A program made the position numbers and the translations under genes. Positions 25,946 to 34,097 of a DNA stretch of 58,351 nucleotides are shown here, in pieces. Below the pieces are notes generated by a model that worked only from the letters and a program-made list of their open reading frames with translations, had not been told where the DNA came from and ran no database searches. Each line of letters starts with the position of its first letter. The first letter of the stretch is position 1. The stretch comes from Oscillospiraceae bacterium (GTDB lineage Bacteria > Bacillota > Clostridia > Oscillospirales > Acutalibacteraceae): contig JAQXLO010000065.1 of assembly GCA_029012165.1 (NCBI GenBank), positions 1 to 58,351 of the forward strand. The letters run 5' to 3'.

Positions 25946-26143
25946 TTATTTCATGCCCTTTTCGTAAGCCTCGATCATCTTCTTGACCATCTGGCCACCG
26001 ACAGAACCGGCTTCCTTGGAAGTCAGGTTGCCGTTGTAACCCTGTTTCAGATTGACGCCGACCTCATTGGCAGCTTCCATCTTGAAACGGTCGAGAGCTT
26101 CTCTTGCCTCGGGAACCATATTGCTGTTACCGCTCTTTGCCAT
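25946..26143 (-). CDS. Alpha/beta-type small acid-soluble spore protein
   Basis: This 65-residue protein has both SASP signatures: the region around the GPR cleavage site (DRFKMEAANEVGVNL) and the DNA-binding LTSKEAGSVGGQMVKKMIE. It coats spore DNA and is degraded by GPR (gene at 9927) on germination. ATG 26143 has AAAGGAG upstream. Sigma-G control is expected from the family; I could not define the promoter confidently. Confidence 0.95.
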   Translation of the reverse strand: MAKSGNSNMVPEAREALDRFKMEAANEVGVNLKQGYNGNLTSKEAGSVGGQMVKKMIEAYEKGMK

Positions 26144-26303
26144 GATTCGTTTCACTCCTTTAAGTCAATTTGCGCTTGCAAGTGTATTGTGTGCGCCGAA
26201 TGCAAAAATACAGATGAAAAATAATGGCAGATAGGATAAATTCGGACTTGTTTTTCTGCGGCAAAAAATGTATGCTATATGTAGATTGTTGAGGTGATTC
26301 GGC

Positions 26304-26774
26304 ATGAAAAAGGAAAACAAAAAGAAAGACGAACCAAAAGAGAAAAGCGAATCCTTTTTGGACAATAAATATCAAATGCTGTATATGTGCTTGGGTATGT
26401 GCTTCGGCATGAGCATCGGGATGGCAGTGGGCAGTGCCGTGTTTGACAATCTGTCTGTCGGAATGTGCATGGGGATGTCGCTCGGCATGGCAATCGGTAT
26501 CGGCATCGGCGCATCCGTAGACCGCAAAATCGCCGAACAGGCGTTGTGTATCACGGACATTCTCGAGGAGGATTTCGGCTGTGAGGGCGTACCCGACGAT
26601 GCCGAAGTGACCGTTACGCTGGTGCTTGTCGATGTTTCCGGCAACGAATCCCGCCGCAAAATTCCCGACCGTCTCGCCGTCGAACGGGATTTACAAATCG
26701 GCGACCGTATCTATTTCAACGAAAACGGCAGTATCGAAAAGTACAAAAGGAGCGAAAACAATGAAAGACAATAA
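26304..26774 (+). CDS. Membrane protein with Met/Gly-rich helices
   Basis: This 156-residue protein has a Lys-rich N-terminus. Two membrane helices follow, unusually rich in Met and Gly (MCLGMCFGMSIGMAVGSAVF and MCMGMSLGMAIGIGIGAS), with GxxxG spacing suggesting tight helix packing. The C-terminal region of about 80 residues is soluble and beta-rich. AGGTGA precedes the ATG. It overlaps the GtrA-like gene by 14 bases, so the two are probably coupled. No family is recognised. Confidence 0.7.
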   Translation: MKKENKKKDEPKEKSESFLDNKYQMLYMCLGMCFGMSIGMAVGSAVFDNLSVGMCMGMSLGMAIGIGIGASVDRKIAEQALCITDILEEDFGCEGVPDDAEVTVTLVLVDVSGNESRRKIPDRLAVERDLQIGDRIYFNENGSIEKYKRSENNERQ

Positions 26775-27201
26775 AGACCTTGTCCGTGCAGTAAAATTCG
26801 TTCTGTTTTCCTGCGGTGCGGGCATCATTCAAGTGCTCGCCTTTACGCTGTTGAACGAAGTCGTCAAGCTTCCCTACTGGCCGGCGTATCTGACGGCGCT
26901 GGTGCTGTCCGTGCTGTACAACTTCACCGTCAACCGCAAATTCACCTTTAAGTCCGCCGCCAACATCCCCATCGCCATGCTCAAGGTGTTCGGCTACTAC
27001 TGCGTGTTCACCCCCGTTTCCACATGGCTGGGGGACTATTTTGCCGAATCGAAGGGCGTCAACGAATACATCGTGCTGGCCGTCACCATGGTCTGCAATC
27101 TGGCGACGGAGTTCCTTTTCTGCCGCTATGTGGTGTACCGCAACAGCATCGACACCAACGAAAGCGCACAAAAGGAAAAAACAGTCCAACAAGAGCGCTG
27201 A
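26761..27201 (+). CDS. GtrA-like four-helix membrane protein
   Basis: This 146-residue protein has four hydrophobic segments and the GtrA-type core YNFTVNRKFTFKS between helices 2 and 3. GtrA proteins are thought to flip or assist polyprenyl-linked sugars in envelope glycosylation. ATG 26761 lies within the end of the upstream gene behind AAAAGGAG. No glycosyltransferase adjoins it here; a GT2 enzyme is at 53420. Confidence 0.82.
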   Translation: MKDNKDLVRAVKFVLFSCGAGIIQVLAFTLLNEVVKLPYWPAYLTALVLSVLYNFTVNRKFTFKSAANIPIAMLKVFGYYCVFTPVSTWLGDYFAESKGVNEYIVLAVTMVCNLATEFLFCRYVVYRNSIDTNESAQKEKTVQQER

Positions 27202-27228
27202 ACACAGCCTATTGGGGAGGAAGAATCT

Positions 27229-27471
27229 ATGGAAACAAAATGGAGCCGGGAAAAGGCTTGGGCGTGGTACAACGCAAGAGCGTGGATCCGAGGCTGCAAC
27301 TTCATGAGCAGTGACTGCGCCAACCGCATCGACCGGTGGCAGTCCTATGGCTTTGAAAAACAGTTCCACGACCTCTACCGCCCCAGCCTGCGTCCGTACA
27401 ATCCCAACGAGATCCGGATGATGCAAAGGATGTGTACGCTGGCGAACAAGGACTTTGCGGAAAAAGCATAG
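27229..27471 (+). pseudogene. N-terminal fragment of a cellulase-like glycoside hydrolase
   Basis: The 80-residue frame starts WSREKAWAWYNARAWIRGCN and continues FMSSDCANRIDRWQSYGFEK. From memory this matches the N-terminus of a GH5-like / xylanase-annotated family whose members run about 400 residues. After about residue 46 the similarity stops, and the frame ends 12 bases before rsmJ. GAGGAAG precedes the ATG, so it may still be translated. Decayed remnant or domesticated short protein are both possible. Confidence 0.55.
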
Positions 27472-27482
27472 GAAGTGAGCGC

Positions 27483-28235
27483 ATGAATGATTCGGAAAAG
27501 TTAGTGGTATGCATAGGCAAGGGAGCATCCATGGATGCGGCCGCCGCCCTCGCAAAGCATATAGGGGCACCCCTGTGCGATACGCCGGGTGAGGCGCTGA
27601 CGCTGCGGATGGACGGCGACGGGCTGTCCCTGTGCGGCTATGGGATGACCTTTCGCGGCGATTTTACGCAGATGCTGCACCGCATTACGCACGGTCGTTT
27701 GCCGCACGAAATGCTTGCCCGCCTGTCCAAAACCCATGTGCCCCACCCCACAGCGGTGGATGCCACCGCCGGCATGGGTGAGGACAGCCTGCTGCTGGCG
27801 GCGTGCGGATATGAGGTCACGCTGTATGAGCAGAACCCCGTCATTGCCGCACTGTTGCAGGACGCACTGCACCGTGCCAAAAGTCATCCCGTCCTGCGCC
27901 CCATCGTGGAGCGGATGCATCCCGTGGAGGGCGACAGCACCCTGTGGATGCCGAAGATGTCCGATGCGCCCACCCTCGTCTATCTCGACCCCATGTTCCC
28001 TGCCCGGCAGAAATCAGGGCTGATCCACAAAAAGCTCCAGCTGATTCAAAAGCTGGAACAGCCCTGCGCCGAGGAATCCGCCCTTTTGGAAGCGGCACTG
28101 GTCGCACATCCGCAAAAAATTCTCATCAAGCGCCCGCTGAAAGGCGCCCCGCTTGCGGGCAAAACGCCCCATTACACAGTCAAGGGCAAGGCGATCCGCT
28201 ACGACTGTTTTCACTTTCCCGCCGAATACGGTTGA
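27483..28235 (+). CDS. rsmJ: 16S rRNA (guanine-1516-N2)-methyltransferase
   Basis: This 250-residue protein is the same length as E. coli RsmJ. Motifs are VDATAGMGEDSLLLAACGY (SAM site), VYLDPMFPARQKSG (catalytic DPMF) and KILIKRPLKGAPLAG. ATG 27483 follows AGGAAGTGAG. It is the last gene of the run begun at 26304. Confidence 0.93.
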   Translation: MNDSEKLVVCIGKGASMDAAAALAKHIGAPLCDTPGEALTLRMDGDGLSLCGYGMTFRGDFTQMLHRITHGRLPHEMLARLSKTHVPHPTAVDATAGMGEDSLLLAACGYEVTLYEQNPVIAALLQDALHRAKSHPVLRPIVERMHPVEGDSTLWMPKMSDAPTLVYLDPMFPARQKSGLIHKKLQLIQKLEQPCAEESALLEAALVAHPQKILIKRPLKGAPLAGKTPHYTVKGKAIRYDCFHFPAEYG

Positions 28236-28321
28236 CAAGCGGCGCACAATATTATACAATACGACTATAATCGACAGCGCACGTTTTTCGTGTGCTGTCC
28301 ATGAAGAAAGGATCGTGCATC

Positions 28322-28627
28322 ATGAAAAAAATTCTCTGCATTTTTCTCGCTCTGCTTTTGCTCTTTTCCCTGAGTGTGCCTGTGTGCGCAGAAGATGCGG
28401 GCAATACGGGCAGCGAAAGCGAAACCTCCCAGTCCGCTCTGGACACCTCCAGTTTCGGCGCATTTCTGGTTTCTCTGATTAAAGTGATCGTCAACAACCT
28501 CAAAACCGTTTCCGCAGAGGATCTGCTCAAACTCCCGGCGAATGCCATGGCGGACATCACCACCGCCATTTTCCAAGTGCTTCGCCTGCTCGGCAGCCTC
28601 TTCGGCGCCATTGGCGGCGCCGCCTGA
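28322..28627 (+). CDS. Small secreted protein with hydrophobic C-terminal helix
   Basis: This 101-residue protein has a signal peptide (MKKILCIFLALLLLFSLSVPVCAED). A Ser/Glu-rich linker follows, then two hydrophobic or amphipathic segments (FLVSLIKVIVNNL and IFQVLRLLGSLFGAIGG). The plan matches the 5.1-8.3 kb array without the beta domain. A strong terminator follows. Confidence 0.72.
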   Translation: MKKILCIFLALLLLFSLSVPVCAEDAGNTGSESETSQSALDTSSFGAFLVSLIKVIVNNLKTVSAEDLLKLPANAMADITTAIFQVLRLLGSLFGAIGGAA

Positions 28628-28645
28628 TCTCCCCCGGCAAAAATG

Positions 28646-28685
28646 AACCGCCACAGTCGATGATGTTTCGACTGCGGCGGTTTTC
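28646..28685. terminator. Bidirectional terminator between convergent genes
   Basis: AACCGCC..CAGTCGA pairs with TCGACTG..GGCGGTTTT, flanked by AAAA and TTTT. It serves the small secreted gene and the ACP operon. Confidence 0.85.
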
Positions 28686-28692
28686 TATGCTG

Positions 28693-28923
28693 TCAGGAAA
28701 TCTTTTCCTCGAGAAATGTGCAGATATCCTTTACGGTTTTAAACTGCAATTCGCCCTCAAACTGAATGCCAAAGCGTTCCTCGATCAGGATGGCAACCAT
28801 CATCATCCCGAGGGAATCCAGCCCCAGATCCTTTTTCAGGGAGCTTTTCTCGGTGATGGCATCCAGATCGGTTTCCGGGAAAGCGCTTTGGATAATTTTT
28901 TTCAGCTCTTCAAAAACATTCAT
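28693..28923 (-). CDS. Stand-alone acyl carrier protein
   Basis: This 76-residue ACP has the phosphopantetheine serine S37 in GLDSLGMMM and the usual four-helix pattern. It is the last gene of a three-gene operon, starting 2 bases after the acyl-activating enzyme stop, so it is likely loaded by that enzyme rather than serving bulk fatty-acid synthesis. GGGGGTGTGAAG precedes ATG 28923. Confidence 0.9.
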   Translation of the reverse strand: MNVFEELKKIIQSAFPETDLDAITEKSSLKKDLGLDSLGMMMVAILIEERFGIQFEGELQFKTVKDICTFLEEKIS

Positions 28924-28925
28924 CT

Positions 28926-30434
28926 TCACACCCCCTGATTTCTGGCAACCTTCATGGCGTTGGTGCGCTTAAAATCTTCTTTCCGAACGATGGTTTTGGC
29001 GATCTGCTTGTAGGACGGCAGCTGGGCATTCACTTCGTCCGTGATGTTTTGGAACAGCGCCTGTGTTTCTGCATCGCTTTTCTCGCCGACTGCGGCTTTC
29101 AGCGGAAGGATTTCGACGGCGATCACCTGTTTGCCGTTTACCGTGTCCTGCCGGACAAGGCAGTCCTTCACCGCATCGTACTTGTAGAAGTATTTTTCCA
29201 GCTCCTCGGGGGAAATATTTTCTCCGTTGCCCAGAACGATGATGTTTTTGATTCTGCCCGTAATATAGATATACCCGTCCTCGTCAAAGCGAACCAGATC
29301 GCCCGTTTTCAGCCAGCCCTCCTCGTCAAAGGCCGCAGCCGTCTCCGCTTTATCCCCCCAATAGCCGAGCATGAGGTTGTCGCCCTTGATGCGCAGTTCT
29401 CCGTCCACCACCTTTGTCTGCTGTTCGGGATAGACCATCCCCATCGACTCCGGCTTGCGGAGCACCTCCTTGTTGCCGGAGGTCAGGTTTGCGCCCTCCG
29501 TCAAGCCGTATCCGGCGACAACCCCAATGCCCAGGGCATCAATTTCGTGCATCAGGCGCGGCGGCACGGGCGCCGCACCGATCACCAGCATCTTCAAGCT
29601 TTCCGAGAACCCTTTCCCCTTCAGCTTCGTCAGCGTGACCAGAATCTCCGCCATTTCCGGGACGATCACCAGCACATTGGGCTTGTAGACGGGGATCTGC
29701 GTAAAGGCCGCTTTGACGTCCCGGCACTGGAAAATCAGTCCGCCGGTATACAGGCAGGAGAGAAACCCTCTGACCAACCCGAAGATATGCGACAGCGGCA
29801 GGATGGCGATGTACCGCTGATACAGGGTCTCCCCCGGCGTGAAACAGCCGTTAAAGGCGCCGCGCATGATGGCGCCGTGTGTCATGACGGCGCCCTTGGG
29901 CACGCCTGTCGTCCCACCGGTAAGGCAGATGGAGCAAACCGTATCCTTGGTGAGCTCTGCGGGTTCTGCCGGTTCGGCATCGGGATAGACGGTGGAAACC
30001 TTTTGTCCCGGCGCAGTCTGCGCCGTTTCCCGAAGAGCTTCGTCATAGAACAAACAGTTCACTTGGAACTTTTGGCACAATGCAGACAGTGTGTTACCGT
30101 CCAGCGCCGCCGGCAGCATCACGCTGACATAGCCGCCCGTCACAATGGCAAGGTACAACTCCATGGCCTCCATCGTGTTGGGAGAAAATACCGCAACCCT
30201 GTCCCCCTGCCGCAGTCCCAGCGCACGGAGATGTCCCCGCCGCACCGCCACTCTTTCGCAAAGGGCACGGTATGTATAGCGGACGGTACCGTCAGACACC
30301 GCCGGTCGTTCGGCATACTGTGCGCACGCAAACGCCAGCAAACCATTTACCGTCGGGATGTAGTTCAAAAGCTCTTTTTCCTCCTGGGTAAACATCGCAT
30401 AGAAATACTCTTTTTGTTTTTGCAGCCTATCCAT
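28926..30434 (-). CDS. AMP-forming acyl-activating enzyme (acyl-CoA/acyl-ACP synthetase)
   Basis: This 502-residue ANL-superfamily protein has the P-loop CLTGGTTGVPKGAVM, the A5 motif GYGLTEGAN, the hinge KTGDLVRFDEDGYIYITGR and the C-terminal catalytic lysine region FKRTNAMKVAR. It adenylates a carboxylic acid and transfers it to CoA or, given the downstream ACP, to a phosphopantetheine arm. ATG 30434 has GAGGTGTGAG and follows plsC by 4 bases. Confidence 0.92.
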   Translation of the reverse strand: MDRLQKQKEYFYAMFTQEEKELLNYIPTVNGLLAFACAQYAERPAVSDGTVRYTYRALCERVAVRRGHLRALGLRQGDRVAVFSPNTMEAMELYLAIVTGGYVSVMLPAALDGNTLSALCQKFQVNCLFYDEALRETAQTAPGQKVSTVYPDAEPAEPAELTKDTVCSICLTGGTTGVPKGAVMTHGAIMRGAFNGCFTPGETLYQRYIAILPLSHIFGLVRGFLSCLYTGGLIFQCRDVKAAFTQIPVYKPNVLVIVPEMAEILVTLTKLKGKGFSESLKMLVIGAAPVPPRLMHEIDALGIGVVAGYGLTEGANLTSGNKEVLRKPESMGMVYPEQQTKVVDGELRIKGDNLMLGYWGDKAETAAAFDEEGWLKTGDLVRFDEDGYIYITGRIKNIIVLGNGENISPEELEKYFYKYDAVKDCLVRQDTVNGKQVIAVEILPLKAAVGEKSDAETQALFQNITDEVNAQLPSYKQIAKTIVRKEDFKRTNAMKVARNQGV

Positions 30435-30438
30435 TTTC

Positions 30439-31110
30439 TCACACCTCAACAAACTGTTTTGTATTTTGACTGTTGTCCGGGCAGATCTCCTCGTACATCT
30501 CGCCCACGATTTGCCGGAACCGGGCAACCTCCGCCTGCATCGCTTCCGACGTAAATGTGCCGCATTGCAGCGGCATCGGTCTGCCGATCTTGATTTTCAG
30601 TTTCCCGCGGGTGAAAGGCTTGTACACGCCGTTGATGGCCACGGGCAAGACCGGAACATTCGCCATTTTGGCCAGCAGGACAAAGCCCGGCTTGAATTGG
30701 TCGATGGTTTTCTCCTTGAGCGTCGTCCCCTCCGGGAACAATATGACGGAGCTTCCCTCCCGGATGCGGGCAACGCAGGTGTGCACCCAGTCGATGGATG
30801 CGGATTTTCGGTCAATCGGGATGCAGCCGCATCCCCCGGCGGCCAACCTAAGGAGCGGTTTTTCCAAAATGTCCTTGGCCACGATGGAGCATACGTCCTG
30901 CTGTTGAAAGACATATCTCAAAATCAGCCCGTCGGACGAGGCCAAATAATTATCCTTTGTCCGCTGGGTATGATTACAGATAATGACGCAGGGCTCCCCT
31001 GCAATGTGCCGCAGTACGTTTTCATCCTCAAAAAGGATCTCCGGCTTGTAGCAGGCGTCCACGGCATTGGACAAAACAGAAAGCTTCCATTTACTTGTTT
31101 CCATTTTCAT
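30439..31110 (-). CDS. PlsC-family lysophospholipid acyltransferase
   Basis: This protein of about 223 residues has the LPLAT motifs ICNHTQRTKDN (motif I), IPIDRK (II), LFPEGTT (III) and VPVLPVAINGVY (IV). Motif I spacing is His-x5-Asp rather than the standard His-x4-Asp. It should acylate a lysolipid. The first gene of the operon, it resembles the acyltransferase half of E. coli Aas, whose other half is the acyl-ACP synthetase encoded next. The start is uncertain (ATG 31110 or 31104; weak ribosome site). Confidence 0.85.
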   Translation of the reverse strand: MKMETSKWKLSVLSNAVDACYKPEILFEDENVLRHIAGEPCVIICNHTQRTKDNYLASSDGLILRYVFQQQDVCSIVAKDILEKPLLRLAAGGCGCIPIDRKSASIDWVHTCVARIREGSSVILFPEGTTLKEKTIDQFKPGFVLLAKMANVPVLPVAINGVYKPFTRGKLKIKIGRPMPLQCGTFTSEAMQAEVARFRQIVGEMYEEICPDNSQNTKQFVEV

Positions 31111-31137
31111 CACCGTAATACAGGATAAAACAGCTTT

Positions 31138-31159
31138 ATAAACTTTTGATAAACTTTTG
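31138..31159. promoter_or_regulatory. 11-bp tandem direct repeat, candidate OmpR-type operator
   Basis: ATAAACTTTTG occurs twice head-to-tail (31138-31148, 31149-31159) in the divergent region between plsC and the response-regulator gene. OmpR/PhoB-family regulators bind direct repeats with this 11-bp period. Confidence 0.55.
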
Positions 31160-31247
31160 TGATTTGTCCTTAAATTAACACTTTGTTTATATTTGTGTGG
31201 TTTAATGGTGTAAACAGATGTATTTTGACGAGAGGTGACGCAGAATT

Positions 31248-31919
31248 ATGTTCAATATCCTTGTGGTGGATGACGACAAAAAGATGAACGAAATCTACTG
31301 CTCCGTGCTGTCGTACAACGCTTTCCATCCCTTTCCCGCCTTTGACGGACAGCAGGCGCTGGATATCGTGGCAGAAAACCAGATAGATCTGGTGATCTCG
31401 GATATCATGATGCCGGGCATGGACGGGTATGCGCTGACCGAACAACTCCGGGCAGATTATCCCGAAATGCCGATTCTCATAATCTCGGCAAAGGAGAAAT
31501 TTGAGGACAAGCAAAGGGGTTTTATGATGGGGACGGACGACTACATGGTCAAACCTGTCAACTTGAACGAAATGATCCTGCGGGTCAACGCGCTTCTGCG
31601 CAGGGCAAAAATCGTCCACGAACGCAAGCTTGTGGTGGGTGGCACCATCCTGAACTTCGACACCTACACCGTGTGCTTCGACGGGAAAGAGATTCTTGTT
31701 CCGCAAAAAGAATTTCTGGTGCTGTACAAGCTGATCTCCTACCCCTCGCAAACATTTACCCGCCGTCAGCTAATGGATGAATTTTGGGGATATGATACGG
31801 ATTCTGAGGAGCGCACCGTTGATGTGCACATCAACCGCCTGCGCGAACGCATCAAGGACTGCAAGGACATCAAAATCGAAACCATCCGGGGACTCGGTTA
31901 CAGAGGGGTGAAGCTATGA
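31248..31919 (+). CDS. OmpR/PhoB-family response regulator
   Basis: This 223-residue protein has an N-terminal receiver with phosphoacceptor Asp52 (ISDIMMPGMDGY), an acidic pair at 8-10 and the conserved Lys in MVKP. The C-terminal winged helix contains ERTVDVHINRLRERIK and IRGLGYRGVKL. AGAGGTGACG precedes the ATG. It overlaps the kinase gene by 4 bases (ATGA) and faces the plsC operon. Confidence 0.95.
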   Translation: MFNILVVDDDKKMNEIYCSVLSYNAFHPFPAFDGQQALDIVAENQIDLVISDIMMPGMDGYALTEQLRADYPEMPILIISAKEKFEDKQRGFMMGTDDYMVKPVNLNEMILRVNALLRRAKIVHERKLVVGGTILNFDTYTVCFDGKEILVPQKEFLVLYKLISYPSQTFTRRQLMDEFWGYDTDSEERTVDVHINRLRERIKDCKDIKIETIRGLGYRGVKL

Positions 31920-32965
31920 AACTGAAATCCAAAAAAATGCAAAGAATATACAGGCAGGCTCTTTTTCTCGTGTTCTTCACCTTTGGCACTTCTATCCTGC
32001 TTTTCCTTTTGATTCTCTTCTTAATTTTCCGAAACAGAATATTTGAGGAGAATTTCATTAGTGACAATACACGTCTGATCTTGGTCTGCTGTTTCATCTC
32101 CCTGCTGATCGTCAGCCAAGGCATCGCCTTGCTTTGGAGCAAGCGAATCATCAAGCCCGCCAACATCATCACGCAGGCGATCAACAACGTGGCGCAGGGC
32201 AACTTTGACGTGGAGATCGACACCTCCGATTTCAATGATGATCTGAAGGTCGTGGGCGAGGTCGTCAACAAAATGATTTGCGAGCTGAAAAGCATGGAGG
32301 TCATGCGGGAGGATTTTGTGTCCAACGTGTCCCACGAATTTCGCGCACCCCTGTCCGCCATTCAGGGGTACGTCACCCTCTTGAGCAGCCCTGTTCTCTC
32401 GACGTCGGAAAAGGAAGCGTATTTCGACCTGCTGACCCAATCGACCCATCAGCTTTCCGACCTCGTGGACAATGTGCTCAAGCTGTCCCGTCTGGATTCG
32501 CAGAACATCATTCAGCAATCCGAAAAGTTCCGTCTGGACGAGCAGATACGATGTGCCATTCTCCTGTATGAAAAGCAGTGGTCTGAAAAAAATCTGGAAC
32601 TGGAATTGGAACTCCCGGTGTGTGCATACGTCGGCAACGAGAAAATGCTGAATCAAATCTGGGTCAACCTCATCGGCAATGCCGTCAAATTTACCGACAA
32701 CGGCGGCAAGATCAGCGTCCGCATAGACACTTCACCGGCAGACGCCGTCATCGTCACCATATCCGATACGGGAATCGGCATGAGCGACGACGTACAAAAG
32801 CACATCTTTGAGCGGTTCTATCAGGGAGACACGTCCAGAAAATCCCACGGAAACGGATTGGGACTGGCTATTGTCAAAAAGATCGCAGACCTCATTGACT
32901 GCGAAATTTCCGTGAACAGCACATTGGGCGTCGGCAGCACCTTCACGGTAACTTTGAAGCAATAA
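31916..32965 (+). CDS. Membrane sensor histidine kinase
   Basis: This 349-residue kinase has two membrane segments (about 18-40 and 55-78) with a very short extracytoplasmic loop. A HAMP region follows, then the HisKA box NVSHEFRAPLSAIQGY (His140) and the ATPase N, G1 and G2 boxes (NLIGNAVKFTDNGG, ISDTGIGM, GNGLGLAIVKKI). The small loop suggests sensing within the membrane, i.e. lipid or envelope state, which fits the facing lipid operon (inference). Confidence 0.94.
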   Translation: MKLKSKKMQRIYRQALFLVFFTFGTSILLFLLILFLIFRNRIFEENFISDNTRLILVCCFISLLIVSQGIALLWSKRIIKPANIITQAINNVAQGNFDVEIDTSDFNDDLKVVGEVVNKMICELKSMEVMREDFVSNVSHEFRAPLSAIQGYVTLLSSPVLSTSEKEAYFDLLTQSTHQLSDLVDNVLKLSRLDSQNIIQQSEKFRLDEQIRCAILLYEKQWSEKNLELELELPVCAYVGNEKMLNQIWVNLIGNAVKFTDNGGKISVRIDTSPADAVIVTISDTGIGMSDDVQKHIFERFYQGDTSRKSHGNGLGLAIVKKIADLIDCEISVNSTLGVGSTFTVTLKQ

Positions 32966-33071
32966 TCGGCGCAGCCTTGAGCGCACCGTTTACCCCCGTT
33001 TTTGCATCGCCCATTGACAAATGGAGTATATGCTACTATAATGGAAACAAAAAAGGAGATTTCGTTTCCTC

Positions 33072-33551
33072 ATGCGAGAAAAAATTATCGAAGCGTCCAT
33101 CGAAGCGCTGAAAAAAGAGGGCTTGAAATTTTCGGTAGATACCTTAGCCGACGGCTTGAAAATCTCGAAAAAAACCGTGTACAAATTTTTCCCGGATAAG
33201 CAGGCGCTGGCTTTGGCGCTGTATGAGAAATACTATTCCGATACCCTTGGCAAGGTCAAGGCGCTGGTTCGCAGGGATGCGGTCTGCAAGGAAGCCTTAC
33301 TGCTTCTTTATTTCGACGCAAAAATGATGACCCGCAAGGAGATTTTCAACAAGTATGCACTCCACGAAGCCGTCTATGCATTCACCGCACGGCAAAATGA
33401 TACCCTCTGGTCGGCCATTTCTGTATCTTGGGATGGGAGCGCAGAGGACAAGCAAACCCTCCGTCTCATCGTGGACGGCACTTTTGAAAAGCTCTGCACG
33501 CAGGGCGTCTCTCCGAATGACGTGATAAAAAGGTTGGTCGATTGGATATGA
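33072..33551 (+). CDS. TetR-family transcriptional regulator
   Basis: This 159-residue protein has an N-terminal helix-turn-helix (FSVDTLADGLKISKKTVYKF), then a short ligand-binding helical domain. It is shorter than the usual 190 or so. Its stop overlaps an ATG (ATGA) of a 26-codon frame, as if a regulated gene once followed directly. Repeat copy C begins about 90 bases after the stop. Confidence 0.85.
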   Translation: MREKIIEASIEALKKEGLKFSVDTLADGLKISKKTVYKFFPDKQALALALYEKYYSDTLGKVKALVRRDAVCKEALLLLYFDAKMMTRKEIFNKYALHEAVYAFTARQNDTLWSAISVSWDGSAEDKQTLRLIVDGTFEKLCTQGVSPNDVIKRLVDWI

Positions 33552-33628
33552 TTCTCGGTATCAACGAAGTGATCGCCGTCATCCTTGCGAAGTACGCTTT
33601 TCAATGGGCAGGCGAGATTCCGAAATAA
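33548..33628 (+). pseudogene. 26-codon stub coupled to the TetR gene
   Basis: This short frame (MILGINEVIAVILAKYAFQW..) starts in the ATGA overlap with tetR and is hydrophobic. It ends 15 bases before repeat copy C. Translational coupling suggests a genuine former gene, possibly an exporter, truncated near the repeat. It is too short to identify. Confidence 0.35.
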
Positions 33629-33642
33629 TAGAAAGAAGAAAC

Positions 33643-34022
33643 GTTCTTCACGGAAAATTGTGGGATCTGTGCTTCGCACCGGGGAACCCCCGGCGAGGGT
33701 TCCCCACGCCAAAACAGTCCACCGGACTGTTTTGGCTCCCCTCCTGCGCATTTCTGTTGTCAGGGCAATACCGCACAGATTGGGGTATGCGGATTGCGAA
33801 GTAAGATTTTTTGTCAGGTTGCACAGAAAGACCGCCGACTTGCTGACGCAAGTCAAGGGATTTTTGTGTAAACTGACGGAATAAGATTCAAGCAAGGCGT
33901 GTGCCGCAATTTGTGTGGTGTTGCCCAAGATTTCGCCGACTGCGGTCGGCGACCAAAGGCGCCGCCTTTGGAATCCGCAAGCCTTTAAAAAGGCTTGACC
34001 GAAACGTTTAATCCCATTAAAA
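33643..34022 (+). repeat. Mosaic palindromic interspersed element, copy C (expanded)
   Basis: The same left module (hairpins at about 33681-33737) and the same right module (GCCGACTGCGGTCGGC, CCAAAGGCG/CGCCTTTGG, AAGCCTTT/AAAGGCTT) as copy B are present. The middle is expanded by a 164-bp segment with its own inverted ends. Apart from the stub at 33548-33628 it fills the interval 33552-34097, where no intact gene is seen. Confidence 0.88.
33763..33926. mobile_element. MITE-like insert nested in repeat copy C
   Basis: The segment is bounded by 20-bp imperfect inverted repeats (GGGCAATACCGCACAGATTG at 33763-33782, and CAATTTGTGTGGTGTTGCCC at 33907-33926; 16 of 20 pair). It is absent from copies B and D. 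No open frame or clear target duplication is visible. Confidence 0.5.
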
Positions 34023-34024
34023 TA

Positions 34025-34055
34025 GGGAGCCTCTCAAAAGCAGAGGTTCCCTTTC
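34025..34055 (-). terminator. Terminator of the HPrK-PqqD-S26 cassette
   Basis: On the minus strand GGGAACCTCT pairs with AGAGGCTCCC around a 7-base loop, followed by TATTTTAAT. It may also act on the plus strand (TTTCTGATTT). Confidence 0.75.
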
Positions 34056-34097
34056 TGATTTATGAAGCAGGATACATTTTTGGGATGGGTTTTCCGT

